Source of the DNA: Triatoma infestans
Taxonomy: Eukaryota > Arthropoda > Insecta > Hemiptera > Reduviidae
Direction: 5' to 3'
NCBI GenBank assembly: GCA_011037195.1
Contig: JAAEAF010004286.1
Span: forward strand, 1-64,000
DNA length: 64,000 nucleotides
The first letter of the stretch is position 1. Each line of letters opens with the position of its first letter. The notes beneath the pieces were generated by a model that worked only from the letters and a program-made list of their open reading frames with translations, did not search any database and was not told where the DNA came from. This document shows positions 8,542 through 19,311 of this stretch, one piece after another. Position numbers and translations under genes: made by a program.

Positions 8542-9408
8542 CAGTGATGATATCGAACAGATTTGCACCGGTTCTTAAAGTTAAAAAAAAAAAAGGAAAT
8601 CGATTGTTAAATTATCGGAAAATAAAGTGTATGTATATTCCCCTGAAAAAGAGTTGAATGAACAAATTATTTAGTTGTTTCCAATAATCTACATTATTTG
8701 AGTCTTTTTTAATAGAATGAGTTCAATGCTTTTCCTAGAATAACTCCATAATACGATAGAAGACATACGATTTGAACACATGCGCACTACACTTTCAGCG
8801 TGTGATATGCGCGATGAAAGTTGAGAGATTAAGATAAGTTATGATTAAGGATCATTGTTGTAAATTCCGCACAGGCTGAACGAGGGTTTTCTGTAATGAA
8901 CACTATTTATTCGGACGAAAGAAATCGCCTCGAAGTGAAAAACGTGGCAAATCTTCTAGTAATAAATTTGATAGGACTTCCATTGGATCGTCGGGACTGC
9001 AGCAACTCAGCTCGAATGTGTGTAAGAAATCGCAACACAGCTGATGACGCTAGAGTCAAATAGCATAAAATAAGATATGTAATATGATAAGAATAGAATG
9101 CCAATATGGAAATATCTTGCCAAATAAATACATTTTTTTTTTTTTAATTATAAAAATGATTTGTTTTTCATCCATAAGTCGGAAAGTATAAAGTACATCG
9201 CAGTGCGCATGTGCGCTGTTGCACTTTTCTGTGTGGGGGTGTATGCAAAATTTCTTGTCGTAAACAATTTTTTGGTGTGAAAAAAGGTCACAAAACCAAA
9301 AAGTGATTTGCTTCCATTCTCAGAGAGAAGAACAATAAACAGAATAGGTTCTTAAATATTACCTGCCTTTAGAGAACCGGTTCTTGGAAATCCGGGATAC
9401 CATCCCTG
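8542..9408 (+). mobile_element. Degenerate hAT transposon with 8-bp target duplication
   Basis: The left end begins CAGTGATGATATC and runs into GCACCGGTTCTTAAA. The right end, reversed, begins CAGGGATGGTATCCC and runs into AGAACCGGTTCT. These are hAT-type terminal inverted repeats. They are flanked by CCTGTTTC (8534-8541) and CCTGTATC (9409-9416), an 8-bp duplication with one mismatch, as expected for hAT. The 867-bp element retains only the last part of a transposase. Confidence 0.75.
8851..9063 (+). pseudogene. hAT transposase C-terminal dimerisation domain remnant
   Basis: An open stretch of 70 codons ends in TAG at 9061-9063. The translation contains SAQAERGFSVMNTIYSDERNRL followed by ANLLVINLIGLPL, the recognisable hAT dimerisation signature (the SxxxERxFS...RN.L core). 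There is no start codon and the DDE catalytic region and BED finger are missing. The remnant lies centrally in the hAT element at 8542-9408. Confidence 0.65.
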
Positions 9409-10680
9409 CCTGTATCCAATTTAATGCGTGGAAGAAAAACGACTTCTCCGGTACGATCACCAGTAATATTTTTACCGGTAATTGAATATTTATCGGCAAT
9501 TTATCTGTTTTTAATCGTGTGTTTTCACACTCACAGGTTTTTCTTAAATTAAATAGCTGTGATGTAAATATTCATTTATTTACTACAAGGGCTCCGCCAC
9601 CTGACCCCCCGGGAAGCTGCCGATGAGCCGGTATTGCTTGTATGTACTTCACTCAATTATACAATATTTTTTCTTTTTTCAATCATTTATTTAGCCATGT
9701 TTAGAAATTACCATGGTTACAGTAAATTGTCTAAAATTAGTATCTTAATCTAACTGACATTAATTGGTATTTTACTTTTAATCGTGTCATCTGCGATAAG
9801 CAGATCTCGCAGGGATCTGAATGGGTTAATGATTTAAAGCTAAACATTAACTTTGCTCCGCTCCATGGTGTTCCTGAGTTACCGACCAGTCAGCAGAAGA
9901 ACATGAACCTCTCTGCCGCAGATGAGGTAGAGAGAACGAAACACTAGCATGTGCTGGGAAATTCTATTCATAACTTGCTTCTGGTGAAAGGCTTCACGAA
10001 TCTGTTTTGAGGAGGTCTATGGAATAGACGATGACGGCTCGTCACGATAGGCCTAGATAATTGCTTTCGAAGAGAATAGTAAGCGAGCATATATTATAGT
10101 TCCGACTGTTCGCTTTGAGAGCAATGTTAAAGATCAAACAGACAAAATAGCAGCTGAAAAGAAAAAGATATATGAGAAGTGCATTAAATATTTCGGGAGA
10201 AATACAGTGAGAGATTTCGAGAGAAGGACTTTGAAGTGGTGAACCGAGGGTTATGGTTCGCCTCGAGAAGAGTAATCCCGAAAAGGGCTTTTCATTTTTC
10301 TGACGAAATCGGTATTGAACCGACCAGACTGACTCTCTGGTTGAGGGAATTCTGTTGACACATTATAGTCAGTAACCAAGTAGTCAGTAGACAAGTTATA
10401 GTTAGTATGTATTCTGAGTGGATTATTTTATTTAATTCTAATTATTACTTATGTATATCTTATTGTGGATAAATACATTGTATATTGCATTAACACCTCT
10501 ATTGGTCTCCAAAATATCTCCCTGTTGTAAATTTGTTTTGTTTACAATAAAGTGTTTCTCTCTATTGCGATTATGACAAATTTGCAAAATTGTATTTTCA
10601 CCATAATTGCATCATATTCAAAAGAGGGACTGAATACGAAAAATTATTTTTAGCGAATGATTTGTATCTCGGTGTATGTG
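9409..10680. other. Intergenic region with weak retroelement traces
   Basis: No host gene is seen. Around 10098-10260 (+) a short frame (VPTVRFESNVKDQTDKIAAEKKKIYEK...) resembles the C-terminal region of some LINE polyproteins. From about 10354 (TGTTGACACATTATAG) to 10530 there is LTR-like sequence with an ATAAATACATTG polyadenylation-like stretch. Neither is certain. The rest is AT-rich without recognisable structure. Confidence 0.3.
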
Positions 10681-10685
10681 TGTAG

Positions 10686-10687
<2 letters not shown>

Positions 10688-10730
<43 letters not shown>

Positions 10731-10731
10731 C
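10688..10731. repeat. (GT)n microsatellite
   Basis: About 20 uninterrupted GT dinucleotides, followed by TGTATGTATA-type degenerate repeats to about 10790. Confidence 0.95.
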
Positions 10732-11475
10732 TGTGTATGTATACAAGTATATGTATATATAAGTATGTAGATATATTTGTATGTGTATGGTGGGTGAGCT
10801 TAAATAACGAAAAACTGAATGACGCTCAAACTTATGTAACCTTTAGTTACAAAGTTCTGCTTATTGCGAACATTTTAGATTTCACTTTTCGCAGTGTCCT
10901 CAAATATGCTCCAACTATATCATCAGAGATATTTTCCGTGATAATCTGCTTTACTACTTAACTAATGTCTATTATTTTTATTTGGAAAATTTGTCTAGAA
11001 CGCAATATAGTTATATACGGATGAATCTTTTGCTCTAAAAGTAATCCTCTGTTTGAAGCAATTTATTATTAATTTATAATACTTGGAATAGGAGAATGAC
11101 TTGTGAATGTTACACACTATATTTTTTAATAAATTATAGTTTATTTGGAAAAAAATAATTTAATCATTCACTGGTTAATGAATGGCCTAGAAATTTTAAA
11201 TTTTTCTTATAATATAAATCAGTTTAAAACATAATTATTACATTAAAACTACTAATAAAAAGAACATTAAATCTTTTCTATAATAAGAGTACATAAATTA
11301 AAGTAATAAACAATTTTATAATGACAACAATAAGTTAATAAAAAAAAAAAATATATTATAACAAATTATATTAATTTTATGTTATGGCATCAAAGAAAGA
11401 ACTATATCGATTTATAAATAATACTAAAAATAAAATTCCCACAATAAAATTAACTTTCGAATAAGAGCATTCAAA

Positions 11476-11521
11476 ATGAATTACATCTTCTATTGTTTAT
11501 TTGGCTTTGTAATTAGTGTAG
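11476..11521 (+). CDS. Pacifastin-like gene exon 1 (signal peptide)
   Basis: ATG at 11476 in context TCAAAATGA, 15 codons of hydrophobic signal sequence, then one base and a GGTAAGT donor at 11522. The following intron is 3.65 kb and carries retroelements. Confidence 0.75.
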
Positions 11522-14500
11522 GTAAGTATTGTTTTATTGTGAAAAATAAATAATTTAATTAGCGAAATTTAAACATATAAAGATAGATTACAATTCAAAT
11601 AATGATTTCTTTGTTAAAAAAAAAAAAAACTCAAGTTTTCATTTATAATTGGCAAATGTTCTTCAAAATGGAGATTTCCTTTTACGTCGAAATGCACAGT
11701 TTTCATTCATATTACCAACGTGGTAGAATTATATGTTGTATTAATTGGTATATGGAGCTTCATCATTTTGAATTGTATGTTAATGTAATGGAATTTATAA
11801 TTGCTAAAATTATAGCGCTAAAAATGTTTTTCGTACTCAAGGATTTACAAACATGTATTTCTGTTGAAAACAATTTCGAAGATTTGACACAATCACAATA
11901 CTTTCTCTCAAGCTAAGAATAAGAGAAAGTAGAACAAAAGTTACCAAATTCAAGAAGGGAAGTGGAAGATCTAGCAAGTTTTTAGGATAGATGTTTAGAG
12001 CGAGCGAATCCAGAATTAATAGCTGGATTAGAGATCACGTCACAAAATTATCACACAGCTCTTGAGACTCTAATTAATAATTATCAAAAAAATAAATACG
12101 TAATTTATAGTCATTTAAACGATTTTTTGATCAGCCTAGCGCTCAGTCTAGTCGAGATCTAAAAAGTTTAGTTAACACATCCCGATCTGTTTTGAATGCT
12201 ATTAAGGGTTTTGGTATAGTTACGGAGACTTGGGATTCAATTTTAACATACATTTTAGTAAATAAAATAGGGGCGGGTGTTGGTGTATTGGTTATGAGCA
12301 TGGACTTGTAAGTGGGAGGACCCCAGTTCGAGTCCAGCGTATAACTAAATTTTATATTTGTTTAAAAAATGTTAATAGTAAAGTAGGTGCTTCCGCCCCC
12401 GTCCACGACACCTAATTTGGTAGTTGGACGTTAAGCCCGCCTGAATAAATAGGCATTACTTTACTTTTTACTTTACTTTATTAAATAAAATAGATAGAGA
12501 ATCAAAACATTTATGGGAATTGCAAGACAATCCTACGGAATTTTTAAAAATTGAAGAGCTTTTTACTTTTTTGGAGAAACAGGCGCACATACGCAGCGAT
12601 GATGTTAACGAGAGTCTATCAGAGTCTTCGGAAGTACACCGGCTTGCAAAAAAGTCTGAACAAATGGGCAACTCATCATTACCACATATCATAAGTGTAA
12701 TAGGTGCGGGGGTAAGCATAAATTTAAAAATTGTCCTGCATGGGGAAAAGCATGTAATCCGTGTAATGGGAAGAACCATTTTGCGGCAGTTTGTAGGTCA
12801 GACAAAGCGGAAATTCCTGATGATGTACTCCAGCAAAACGTCGGAAATATAGAGAGTTTTACTATTAATGAAATAAATAAGTCTCTTCCTATATCAACCA
12901 GACAGAGAGAAAGATTTTTAAATGCTATGAATGAAGATATAGTGATGATAAAATTGAAGGAATTTATAAAAACTGGATGGCCAAAAAAAGTTCAAGGGGA
13001 ATTAGCCAGGTACCCTTGTGATGAGATTACGAGTTGTGAAGGGTTGCTAGTATGGAATAATAGGATTGTTGTCCCTGAAATACTGCGACATGAAATGCTT
13101 GAAATTTTGCATACAAGCCATGCGGGTATAGAAAAATCGAAGGAAAGGGCTAAGCAAACTATAATTTGGCCACAAATAAATATGGACATAGAAGAATATA
13201 TAAAAAATTGCCAAGTTTGTCAAAAATTTGCCAGAAAAAATGTTGAACAGCCATTGTTAAGTCACCCGATCCCCTGGCAAAGAGTGTTTGTTGATATAAT
13301 GACCTACGTAGTAGTCGTCGATGCTTATTCCAATTGGATAGAATTAGTTTCTCTAAAAACCAAATCATCAAAAGATGTTATACTAAATTTGAAATCCATA
13401 TTTTCCAAGTTTGGTATTCCGGAAATAATGATTTGCGACAACATTCCATTCGCGTCATCTGACTTGCATGAGTTTTCAAAGGCTTATTGTTTTGACATTG
13501 TTACCACAAGCCCTAACTATGCCCAGTCTAATGCTTTTGCGGAAAGAGGAGTGCGGATAGTGAAAAGTATTTTAAAGAAGACTTCTGAAAACAAAAGTGA
13601 TTTATTCTTGGCTTTGTTACAGTATAGAAACACGCCATTAAAATACTTGAAGCTGTCGCCCTCTCAACTGCTGATGTCAGGACATGCAGGACAAGACTAC
13701 CTTCGACAATGGGCAGCTTGATGCCTAAGATTCACGCAGGCGTTCCAGAAAAGCTTAAGGCAAAACAATTCGTGACTGAGTATTACTACAATAGAAGTGC
13801 CAAAGAATTAGAAGAATTAACTCCTGGATGCGCGGTGTTTATAGAATACCCTAATGAAGGAAAGTGGCATTCGGGAGAGATATTAAAAAAATATGGTGCA
13901 GCGCCAAGGTCTTATATCGAATAGTCAGAAGAAACAGGAAACAATTAAGGAAAAGAAGATATAGTCGAGAAGAGGTACCAAAACCATCAATATCAAGAAG
14001 TCAACGGGAGAAGAAAGTGCCACAAAAATTGAAAGACTATGTTTTAGAATAATATATATGTAAATTCTTTTTTTTTAAAGAAAGGGAATGTTATATAATG
14101 TAATGAATGATATTGATGTCGGAATTGATCGATTATTGTGTGCAGGGTGTTGTATGTAAGGTGGTAGAATGGGAGGAAGGTTTTTATGTAGGTTAGAAGA
14201 CAAATAATAAAATAAAGTGTTTTATTAGTTGTATTTAGTTTCTTAAAGATCCTAATCTCTGAAACATAAAACAGACACAACTCAACGCTCAGCTTGACTG
14301 GCTGAGCAGGTACAAACACTTTAAGTTAGTGTTACGCATCCTCTCATCCCAAAATACAATTAAGAATAGCAAAATCCTCAGACTGTAAAGCGGTAGTTTT
14401 ACCAAGCGATACTGCCGTGATCTCCTGACTCAAAATAGATCGCAGCTCCACACCCACATTCACTCATGAACCTTTCGTGTAATACCGGAAATAATTATGA

Positions 14501-17500
14501 GGTATATGGCAGACGGACCCGAATCTTAACCAATCTTCCCGGGAAGGTAACCTGACACTGTAAGAATGATCGAAAACAAAAGTCTTCAACATTCTATCAG
14601 AACGAAAACCTGTAATAGGAACCTTCAAAACATCCTCCCGTCCCATGTATGGTTCTAATGTTGTGCTTTGCCAATATTATTGAGATCTTCTCGGACACTC
14701 TTTGCACATATTTTCTCTTTTCTTCCCTCTTTTTCCTATGGTTGCTTATATGAAGAGGTTATTTGATCCTATTGACCACCACAGCCAATCATAGGCATCC
14801 AGCTAACCAAGGGAAAATCAAGTTCCTCCCTTGTATCAGCAGCCTAGATGGCGGGGGAAGGAGGTCCCTCCCTATCCTACCACTGTTGGTTAGGCATTTG
14901 AGGGAACACTACCCTGAAGCATCATATTGCAATATGTGGGAAACATCGGTTTATAACAAATCTCTAACATAGTTTCAAACTTAAGTGAGCTTCATGCGAA
15001 TGACCGCGGAAGCCTAAAAGATCTAGTAGGTCATTTACAAAAAAAAAAACCGATTGCTCACTTCTTTGGAAACAGTTTACATTTATAGAATTAAGAAAAG
15101 TCAAAAATAAAAAATGTTTAATTATTAAGATTAACACTGTTTACATTCTAACAATTAACTTCTTAAAAAACAGAGGAATCCTATAATGCTGGAGAATTGG
15201 TAACCGTAGGAGATGATTGCAATATATGCTCTTGTTTACAAAATGGTACAATTAGTGCATGTAACAACACTTGTCCGCCAGATCTTATAAGAAAGCGAAT
15301 TTCTGAAAGTGAAAAGGGTGAGTAAACAAAAAATCATGTTTATTTTTTTCTTTAAAAACCTGTTTTTAAAAGATCAATCTTACAATAATCTCAATAAATT
15401 GGTTCATATTGAAATGTGATTGGTGTGGATGTGTTTGTTGTATGCTGGTAGGCTGTGTAGCACGAGCGGTTTAGTAAAAGGGCTTGTATGTATGTTTGAG
15501 ATAGAAGTATTAATAATAATCAAGATAGCACTACTGTTTTTAAAATAAATATATTATCTCTAAGTAAATTTACATGGTTTACAATATTCACAACTATATC
15601 TTAATAATTCAGATGTATATCTAGAACTGGCTTTCAAAGCAGAATGCCGACTCTTCTTGTTTGAAGGCAGAGTGCAGACTGTACTAAGGAATGTTCTCTC
15701 TCTAGCGGGATTTTCTTTTACAAAAGAGTTGGCCTACGGGTTTTTTTGCCTTTGTTTTCCTAACAGCAATGCCCCCAAATTACAGTACCTGACTCTAAAA
15801 ACACTCTTTTTGAAGGTAAATTCACTATTTAATATATTAACAAAATTGGATTTTTCAAACTATAAAATATTCTAAACTATTTTAAAATTATTATTTTTCC
15901 ATTTCGTTCTTCCACTACAATATTTATATTTGGGAGCAATGTTATGCGCCCCTGGAGAACTTGTTAAAGCGAGTGATGGATGTAATTACTGTCATTGTAA
16001 CGATGATGGAAAAATTGAAGAATGTAGCCATGTGGATTGTTCAATTTCAGAAGAAGATGAAATAAAATGGATAACCTTCTTAAATTTAACCTTACTACAT
16101 GATACAATAATTTTGTCATACGTTGAAGTAAAATGATTTCTTACCGTAAACTCTTCAGTATATCATAGGGGACCATCATACGAAGTATCAGAGATATTTT
16201 CCGTGAAAGCCTACTTCTTTTTGTGGTCATCGACCGCTTTTGGGCGTTCGCCCATCATCAGGATGTTTTTTGCCAAACAATGTGGTAACATGTCTTGTGT
16301 GATTGCATAGACTTGCACAGAACAAATTTAGTTGATACTCAGTTGAGCGAACGCCCGGAACCGGTCAATGATCACAAAAATAAGCAGGCCTTCACCGAAA
16401 ATATCTCTGATGCTTTCCAGCTCTGCGGAACCAACCCCAACAACATCATACGAAGGGCTAAAAAAAAGTATAATATCAACAAGAAAGACTAAAATTTTCT
16501 GTTTTTTTTTTTGCGATGGAGAACTTCGGCTTTAAAAATTAACTGTATAATTAAGCCTTCTATCATGCGGAATCGACAACTACATGATACATGTTACATA
16601 AGACAATCTGGTCCATGAGAGCACATTCGCACGTGAACATCGTGTAAAAACCCTTAGTTGCAGTCAAGTATTTCTCTTGTTTTCTCTTTATTCTTGTTTT
16701 TTAACTATCTACGGGAGCCGTTACATTATAGCCATTAGAGCCAATCACATTCAGTCACAGTGATGTGTGGAGGTGCGATATAATGATAGGGGAAGCCAGT
16801 AATTGTGAGGTGTAGTTTAGAAGGAAAATGTGGCCCATTTAGTTGTAATGGAGGTTCAGGATTTCTGTGATACCTACCAGACCGATCTCGTCAAATATCT
16901 CTGGTTTTAAGAAAAAAATACCTTTTTCAAAGTAAACAAAGTGAATTCCGCTAGGCACATTTCTACTTATAAAAATTTCATTTATATATCTACAAATAGA
17001 ATATTAAAGTTTGGTTATGAAAAACGACAATAAAAAAATATAAACAATTTTTAACTTAAATCATTTTCATAATTCCAGCCCGCAGAGACCATTTCCATGA
17101 TAGTTTGCACTATTGGTTTGAGGTTAGATTGACAAAAACACTGATTTCATGGGAATTGAATAAATTTGATAGTATGATTATTTAAAAGAAAAAAAAAATA
17201 ATTGTTATAGAATTAGTGTGCACACCTGGAGAATTGGTTGATGCAGCCGATGGATGCAATCAATGCATTTGCAATGACAATGGTACTTTAGGACAATGTA
17301 CCCAAAAAAAGTGCCCTGTAAAATTTTTTAGAGATTATTTTACTGTGGAAATTCCAAAGAGAGGTAATACATCATAGAAATGAGGCCATTTTTCATCATA
17401 GAGGCCTTTTTTTTTTTTTTTATAATATGTATGTAATCATTTTGAAAATATAGTTTATAAATTATATAATTGAAAAGAATTTTTGTTTTTATCCAATAGC

Positions 17501-19311
17501 AGAATGCACCTTACCTGGAGAACAGTTCGTTGCAAGTGACGGATGTAAAGTTTGCACTTGCAATGAGGCCTGTGTTGCAGTATGTACTGAAAATGTCTGT
17601 TCCCATGAAATTACAGGTAAGTGGTGTAGGTGTTTTTTGAAATCAATTACTTGCTTGCTGTAAGAAAATGGTTTTTTCACGAAATACGGTATATGAGGTC
17701 AGAAAAAGTGAATTTTTTGAAGATTTCTCTCTCTCTCTCTCTACTTGTCAGTCTTTTCAGTCTGTGTGTGAACAGCGTAGCACAGAAACGAAAAATTGCA
17801 GAAAGTTCAAACTTGGCATTCCGTTTGTGTTTCACCATCAGTAAACTATCACTTACTGAACGATTTTTCAGTTCTTTATGATTTTCTTGAATGGTTCTCC
17901 TGATATTTTCTTTAAATTCTTTATACTAACTATATATATATATATATATTCCTAAATCTCTAGCATTTTTATTTGGAACATTTCTAGTACTGGACGTTAG
18001 ATTTCAACTACTTCAACAAGTAGTACGTACCTTGGGTACATACATGATAGATACATAGATTTCCTACGACCTACAGGGCCACTGAGTACAATTTGTCATT
18101 TTTACATTCTCTTAGTCCTCCTCCTACTAAGAGGGTTAGTCGATCGTGTCAAATTTCGATATTGAGTTCAGAAATATTGTTTTGGGATTCCCTGAGTATG
18201 ATGAAATTGGTTTTAGATATTTCTATGGAATCTCTCTACCTTTCCTCTGTTGGTACGTTGGCACTCCCTCCTCCCGCGCTCTATATGAGCAAAATTTGGA
18301 ATATGAAGGTAATTTGTCATTTTGTATAATCTGTATTAAGAGAAGCATGAGAAAGTCATGTACTGGTCTTGCCAATATCGCAATTTTTAGATCGCAAATT
18401 AAGTCCTGTAGCCAGGTTACTAAAAGAGAAGGCCAGCTAGTGGAGCACACCTTACGTTTCCGCTAGGGGAGGACTGTGTGATGGGATCACAAACATATTC
18501 AGACGTGACTCAAAAACATGATACCCCAGGGAAATCAACCACTGCCTGCTTACCCCTAGCAAAACCAAAGTATTTGTTGATTTTTTAAATTCTTTTATAT
18601 ATATATATATATAACTATGTTTGTTGTCTTATGTGCTTTTCTTTTTAAAATTCATTCTTTTTTTTTTTAATATTAATTTACAATTTATGTAATTTTTTTT
18701 ATTGTATTATTTTTTTGCAACGTTTACGAGCTTCGTTTTTTGTTTTTTTTTTTTGATGGGATAGTGTGTATTTCCATACTTTTCTCTTTTTTTCATGGGT
18801 AAAACCACCGCCAACTTATCCCTAGCAAAACCAAAGTAGGGGAATTCAGAAGCAGGCTCGATTGCCATAAAAGCGAGGGAGTTTTCTACTGAGAGGCATA
18901 GTATCTTCAACCTTCAAGAAAGCAACATTGCCTTCCACCAACCACTATCACTAGGCTGGCTAGCCTATCACACTGCTCTTACGCTACTCTTTCTCTTAAC
19001 TGTACAGTCCTGACATTATCTTTGCTTTATTCAGTTTACCAGGTGTGAGAGTTCAATTCATAAACTCTTATTCTCCACAATAATCTTATTACAACCACAT
19101 CATCCGCTCATAATAGTTATAGTATTAATGACCGTCCCAGATTTAAATACCATACTTGATAGTCATCAGCAAAAATATATATATTTATTGCCATCACTGA
19201 TCATTTCCTTCTTTTTGTTTTTCAGTTGGTGGTGTACATGGAACAAGTTTGAGAAATGAAACCTTTATATATCATCCAAAAGGGTTATCAAAACCCAGTT
19301 ATAATATCTAA
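11476..19311 (+). CDS. Pacifastin-like multidomain serine protease inhibitor, spliced
   Basis: Exons: 11476-11521, 15174-15317, (15937 to about 16060, splice end unclear), 17211-17363, 17503-17616 and 19226-19311. Exon 1 encodes a signal peptide (MNYIFYCLFGFVISV). Each middle exon encodes one pacifastin domain with the family pattern C..PGE....DGC.xC.C....C....C, and the last exon adds a short tail ending at TAA 19309-19311. Apart from the uncertain 15937 exon, all joins have GT donors, AG acceptors and phase 1, so domains can be added or lost without changing frame. The product should be secreted and inhibit trypsin- or chymotrypsin-like proteases, for example in immunity or moulting. Oddities: domain 1 lacks its first Cys, the last domain has a seventh Cys, and predicted P1 residues are not the usual Arg/Lys/Leu. 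Confidence 0.85.
12160..12860 (+). pseudogene. Retrotransposon gag with two zinc knuckles, split by a SINE
   Basis: Before the SINE the frame reads ...SRSVLNAIKGFGIVTETWDS and resumes after it at DRESKHLWELQDNPTEF. The frame is continuous if the SINE plus one target duplication is removed. Downstream, two CCHC knuckles (C-x2-C-x4-H-x4-C) occur at about 12685-12795, in a frame shifted from the first part. The sequence resembles gag proteins with a DUF1759-like domain. Confidence 0.6.
12271..12481 (+). mobile_element. tRNA-derived SINE with 12-bp target duplication
   Basis: The tRNA-like head (12271-12345) has an A box near TGGTGTATTGGTTATGAGC and a B box AGTTCGAGTCC. A unique body and a tail of CTTTACTTT repeats follow. 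The direct repeats TAAATAAAATAG at 12259-12270 and 12482-12493 are identical, so the insertion is fairly young. It interrupts the gag frame. Confidence 0.85.
12927..13721 (+). pseudogene. Gypsy-type integrase, degenerate
   Basis: The zinc finger is present (H...H in ILHTSHAGIEKS, CQVCQKF). The core starts VFVDIMTYVVVVDAYSNW. The second Asp lies in MICDNIPF where DNGP(Q) is normal, and the Glu in SNAFAERGVRIVKS. The C-terminal frame shifts at about 13710 and continues to 14052. It is probably inactive because of the altered DNG motif and the lost upstream domains. Confidence 0.75.
14089..14273 (+). repeat. Probable 3' LTR of the gypsy-type element
   Basis: Begins TGTTATATAATG immediately after the purine tract AAAGAAAGGGAA and contains AATAAAATAAAG as a polyadenylation signal. 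It can be closed at ...ATAAAACA (14273). Length about 185 bp. No second LTR was found to confirm the ends. Confidence 0.5.
14350..14660 (-). pseudogene. R1/jockey-type LINE RNase H region remnant
   Basis: The minus-strand frame 14646-14464 reads GFRSDRMLKTFVFDHSYSVRLPSREDW and then FRYYTKGS, which corresponds to the WYTDGS start of LINE RNase H with two substitutions. After a frame shift it continues SLGKTTALQSEDFAIL (compare the SLG...FQAEVYAI segment of these enzymes) down to about 14350. It is strongly decayed and lies in pacifastin intron 1. Confidence 0.55.
15174..15317 (+). CDS. Pacifastin-like gene, domain 1 exon
   Basis: Acceptor CAG before 15174 and donor GTGAGT at 15318. The domain reads ...NAGELV...DDCNICSC...GTISACNNTC. 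The first Cys of the fold is replaced by Tyr (SYNAGE), and the spacing between the last two Cys is one residue short. This domain may be structurally unstable or have another role. Confidence 0.75.
15937..16136 (+). CDS. Pacifastin-like gene, domain exon with unclear 3' end
   Basis: The acceptor is GAG before 15937. A complete six-Cys domain follows (CAPGELV...DGCNYCHC...EECSHVDC), then an acidic tail. No good phase-1 GT donor follows. The frame stays open to TGA at 16134-16136. Only 49 bases later a fold-back hammerhead element begins. The exon may be skipped, may use a weak donor, or may end the transcript as an alternative last exon. Confidence 0.6.
16174..16455. mobile_element. Fold-back hammerhead element (family A) with 12-bp target duplication
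   Basis: The element is 16186-16443, flanked by identical CATCATACGAAG at 16174-16185 and 16444-16455. The left arm is on the minus strand and the right arm on the plus strand. The right arm is full length, ending in GGAACCAACCCCAACAA. The left arm stops at the TCTCTGATA position. The left ribozyme (16228-16265) keeps CTGATGA and stem II but has AAAAG instead of GAAAC. The right one (about 16335-16372) has lost CTGANGA and begins within stem II. Both ribozymes are therefore dead. Confidence 0.75.
17211..17363 (+). CDS. Pacifastin-like gene, third domain exon
   Basis: Acceptor TTATAG before 17211 and donor GTAATA at 17364. The domain has all six Cys: CTPGELV...DGCNQCIC...GQCTQKKC. The reactive-site position after CT is Gln-Lys, where Arg-Lys or Leu-Lys is usual. 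The tail ends EIPKRG/E across the splice. Confidence 0.85.
17503..17616 (+). CDS. Pacifastin-like gene, fourth domain exon
   Basis: Acceptor GCAG before 17503 and donor GTAAGT at 17617. The domain reads CTLPGEQF...DGCKVCTCNEACVAVCTENVC and has seven Cys. The extra one stands where a Gly is normal. An unpaired Cys could allow dimerisation. The P1 position is Glu. Confidence 0.85.
17729..17743. repeat. (CT)n microsatellite
   Basis: Seven CT dinucleotides in the fifth pacifastin intron. A (TA)n stretch follows at 17931-17951. Confidence 0.8.
19226..19311 (+). CDS. Pacifastin-like gene, last exon
   Basis: Acceptor TTTTTCAG before 19226. The phase-1 join gives 28 residues without Cys and then TAA. 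The frame fits the preceding exon exactly. No typical AATAAA was found in the next 250 bases. Confidence 0.65.

Larger units (their letters stand above)
11990..14273 (+). mobile_element. Internally deleted Ty3/gypsy-type retrotransposon in pacifastin intron 1
   Basis: A gag-like frame (about 12160-12860) is followed directly by integrase (12927-13721), so protease, RT and most of RNase H are deleted. After a frame break comes the pol C-terminus (13709-14052). A polypurine tract AAAGAAAGGGAA (14077-14088) and a probable 3' LTR (14089-14273) follow. The gag frame is interrupted by a SINE. The 5' LTR was not found. Confidence 0.7.

Noticed and set aside
10689..10961. ORF beginning with poly Cys-Val
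   Set aside because: Translation of the (GT)n microsatellite.
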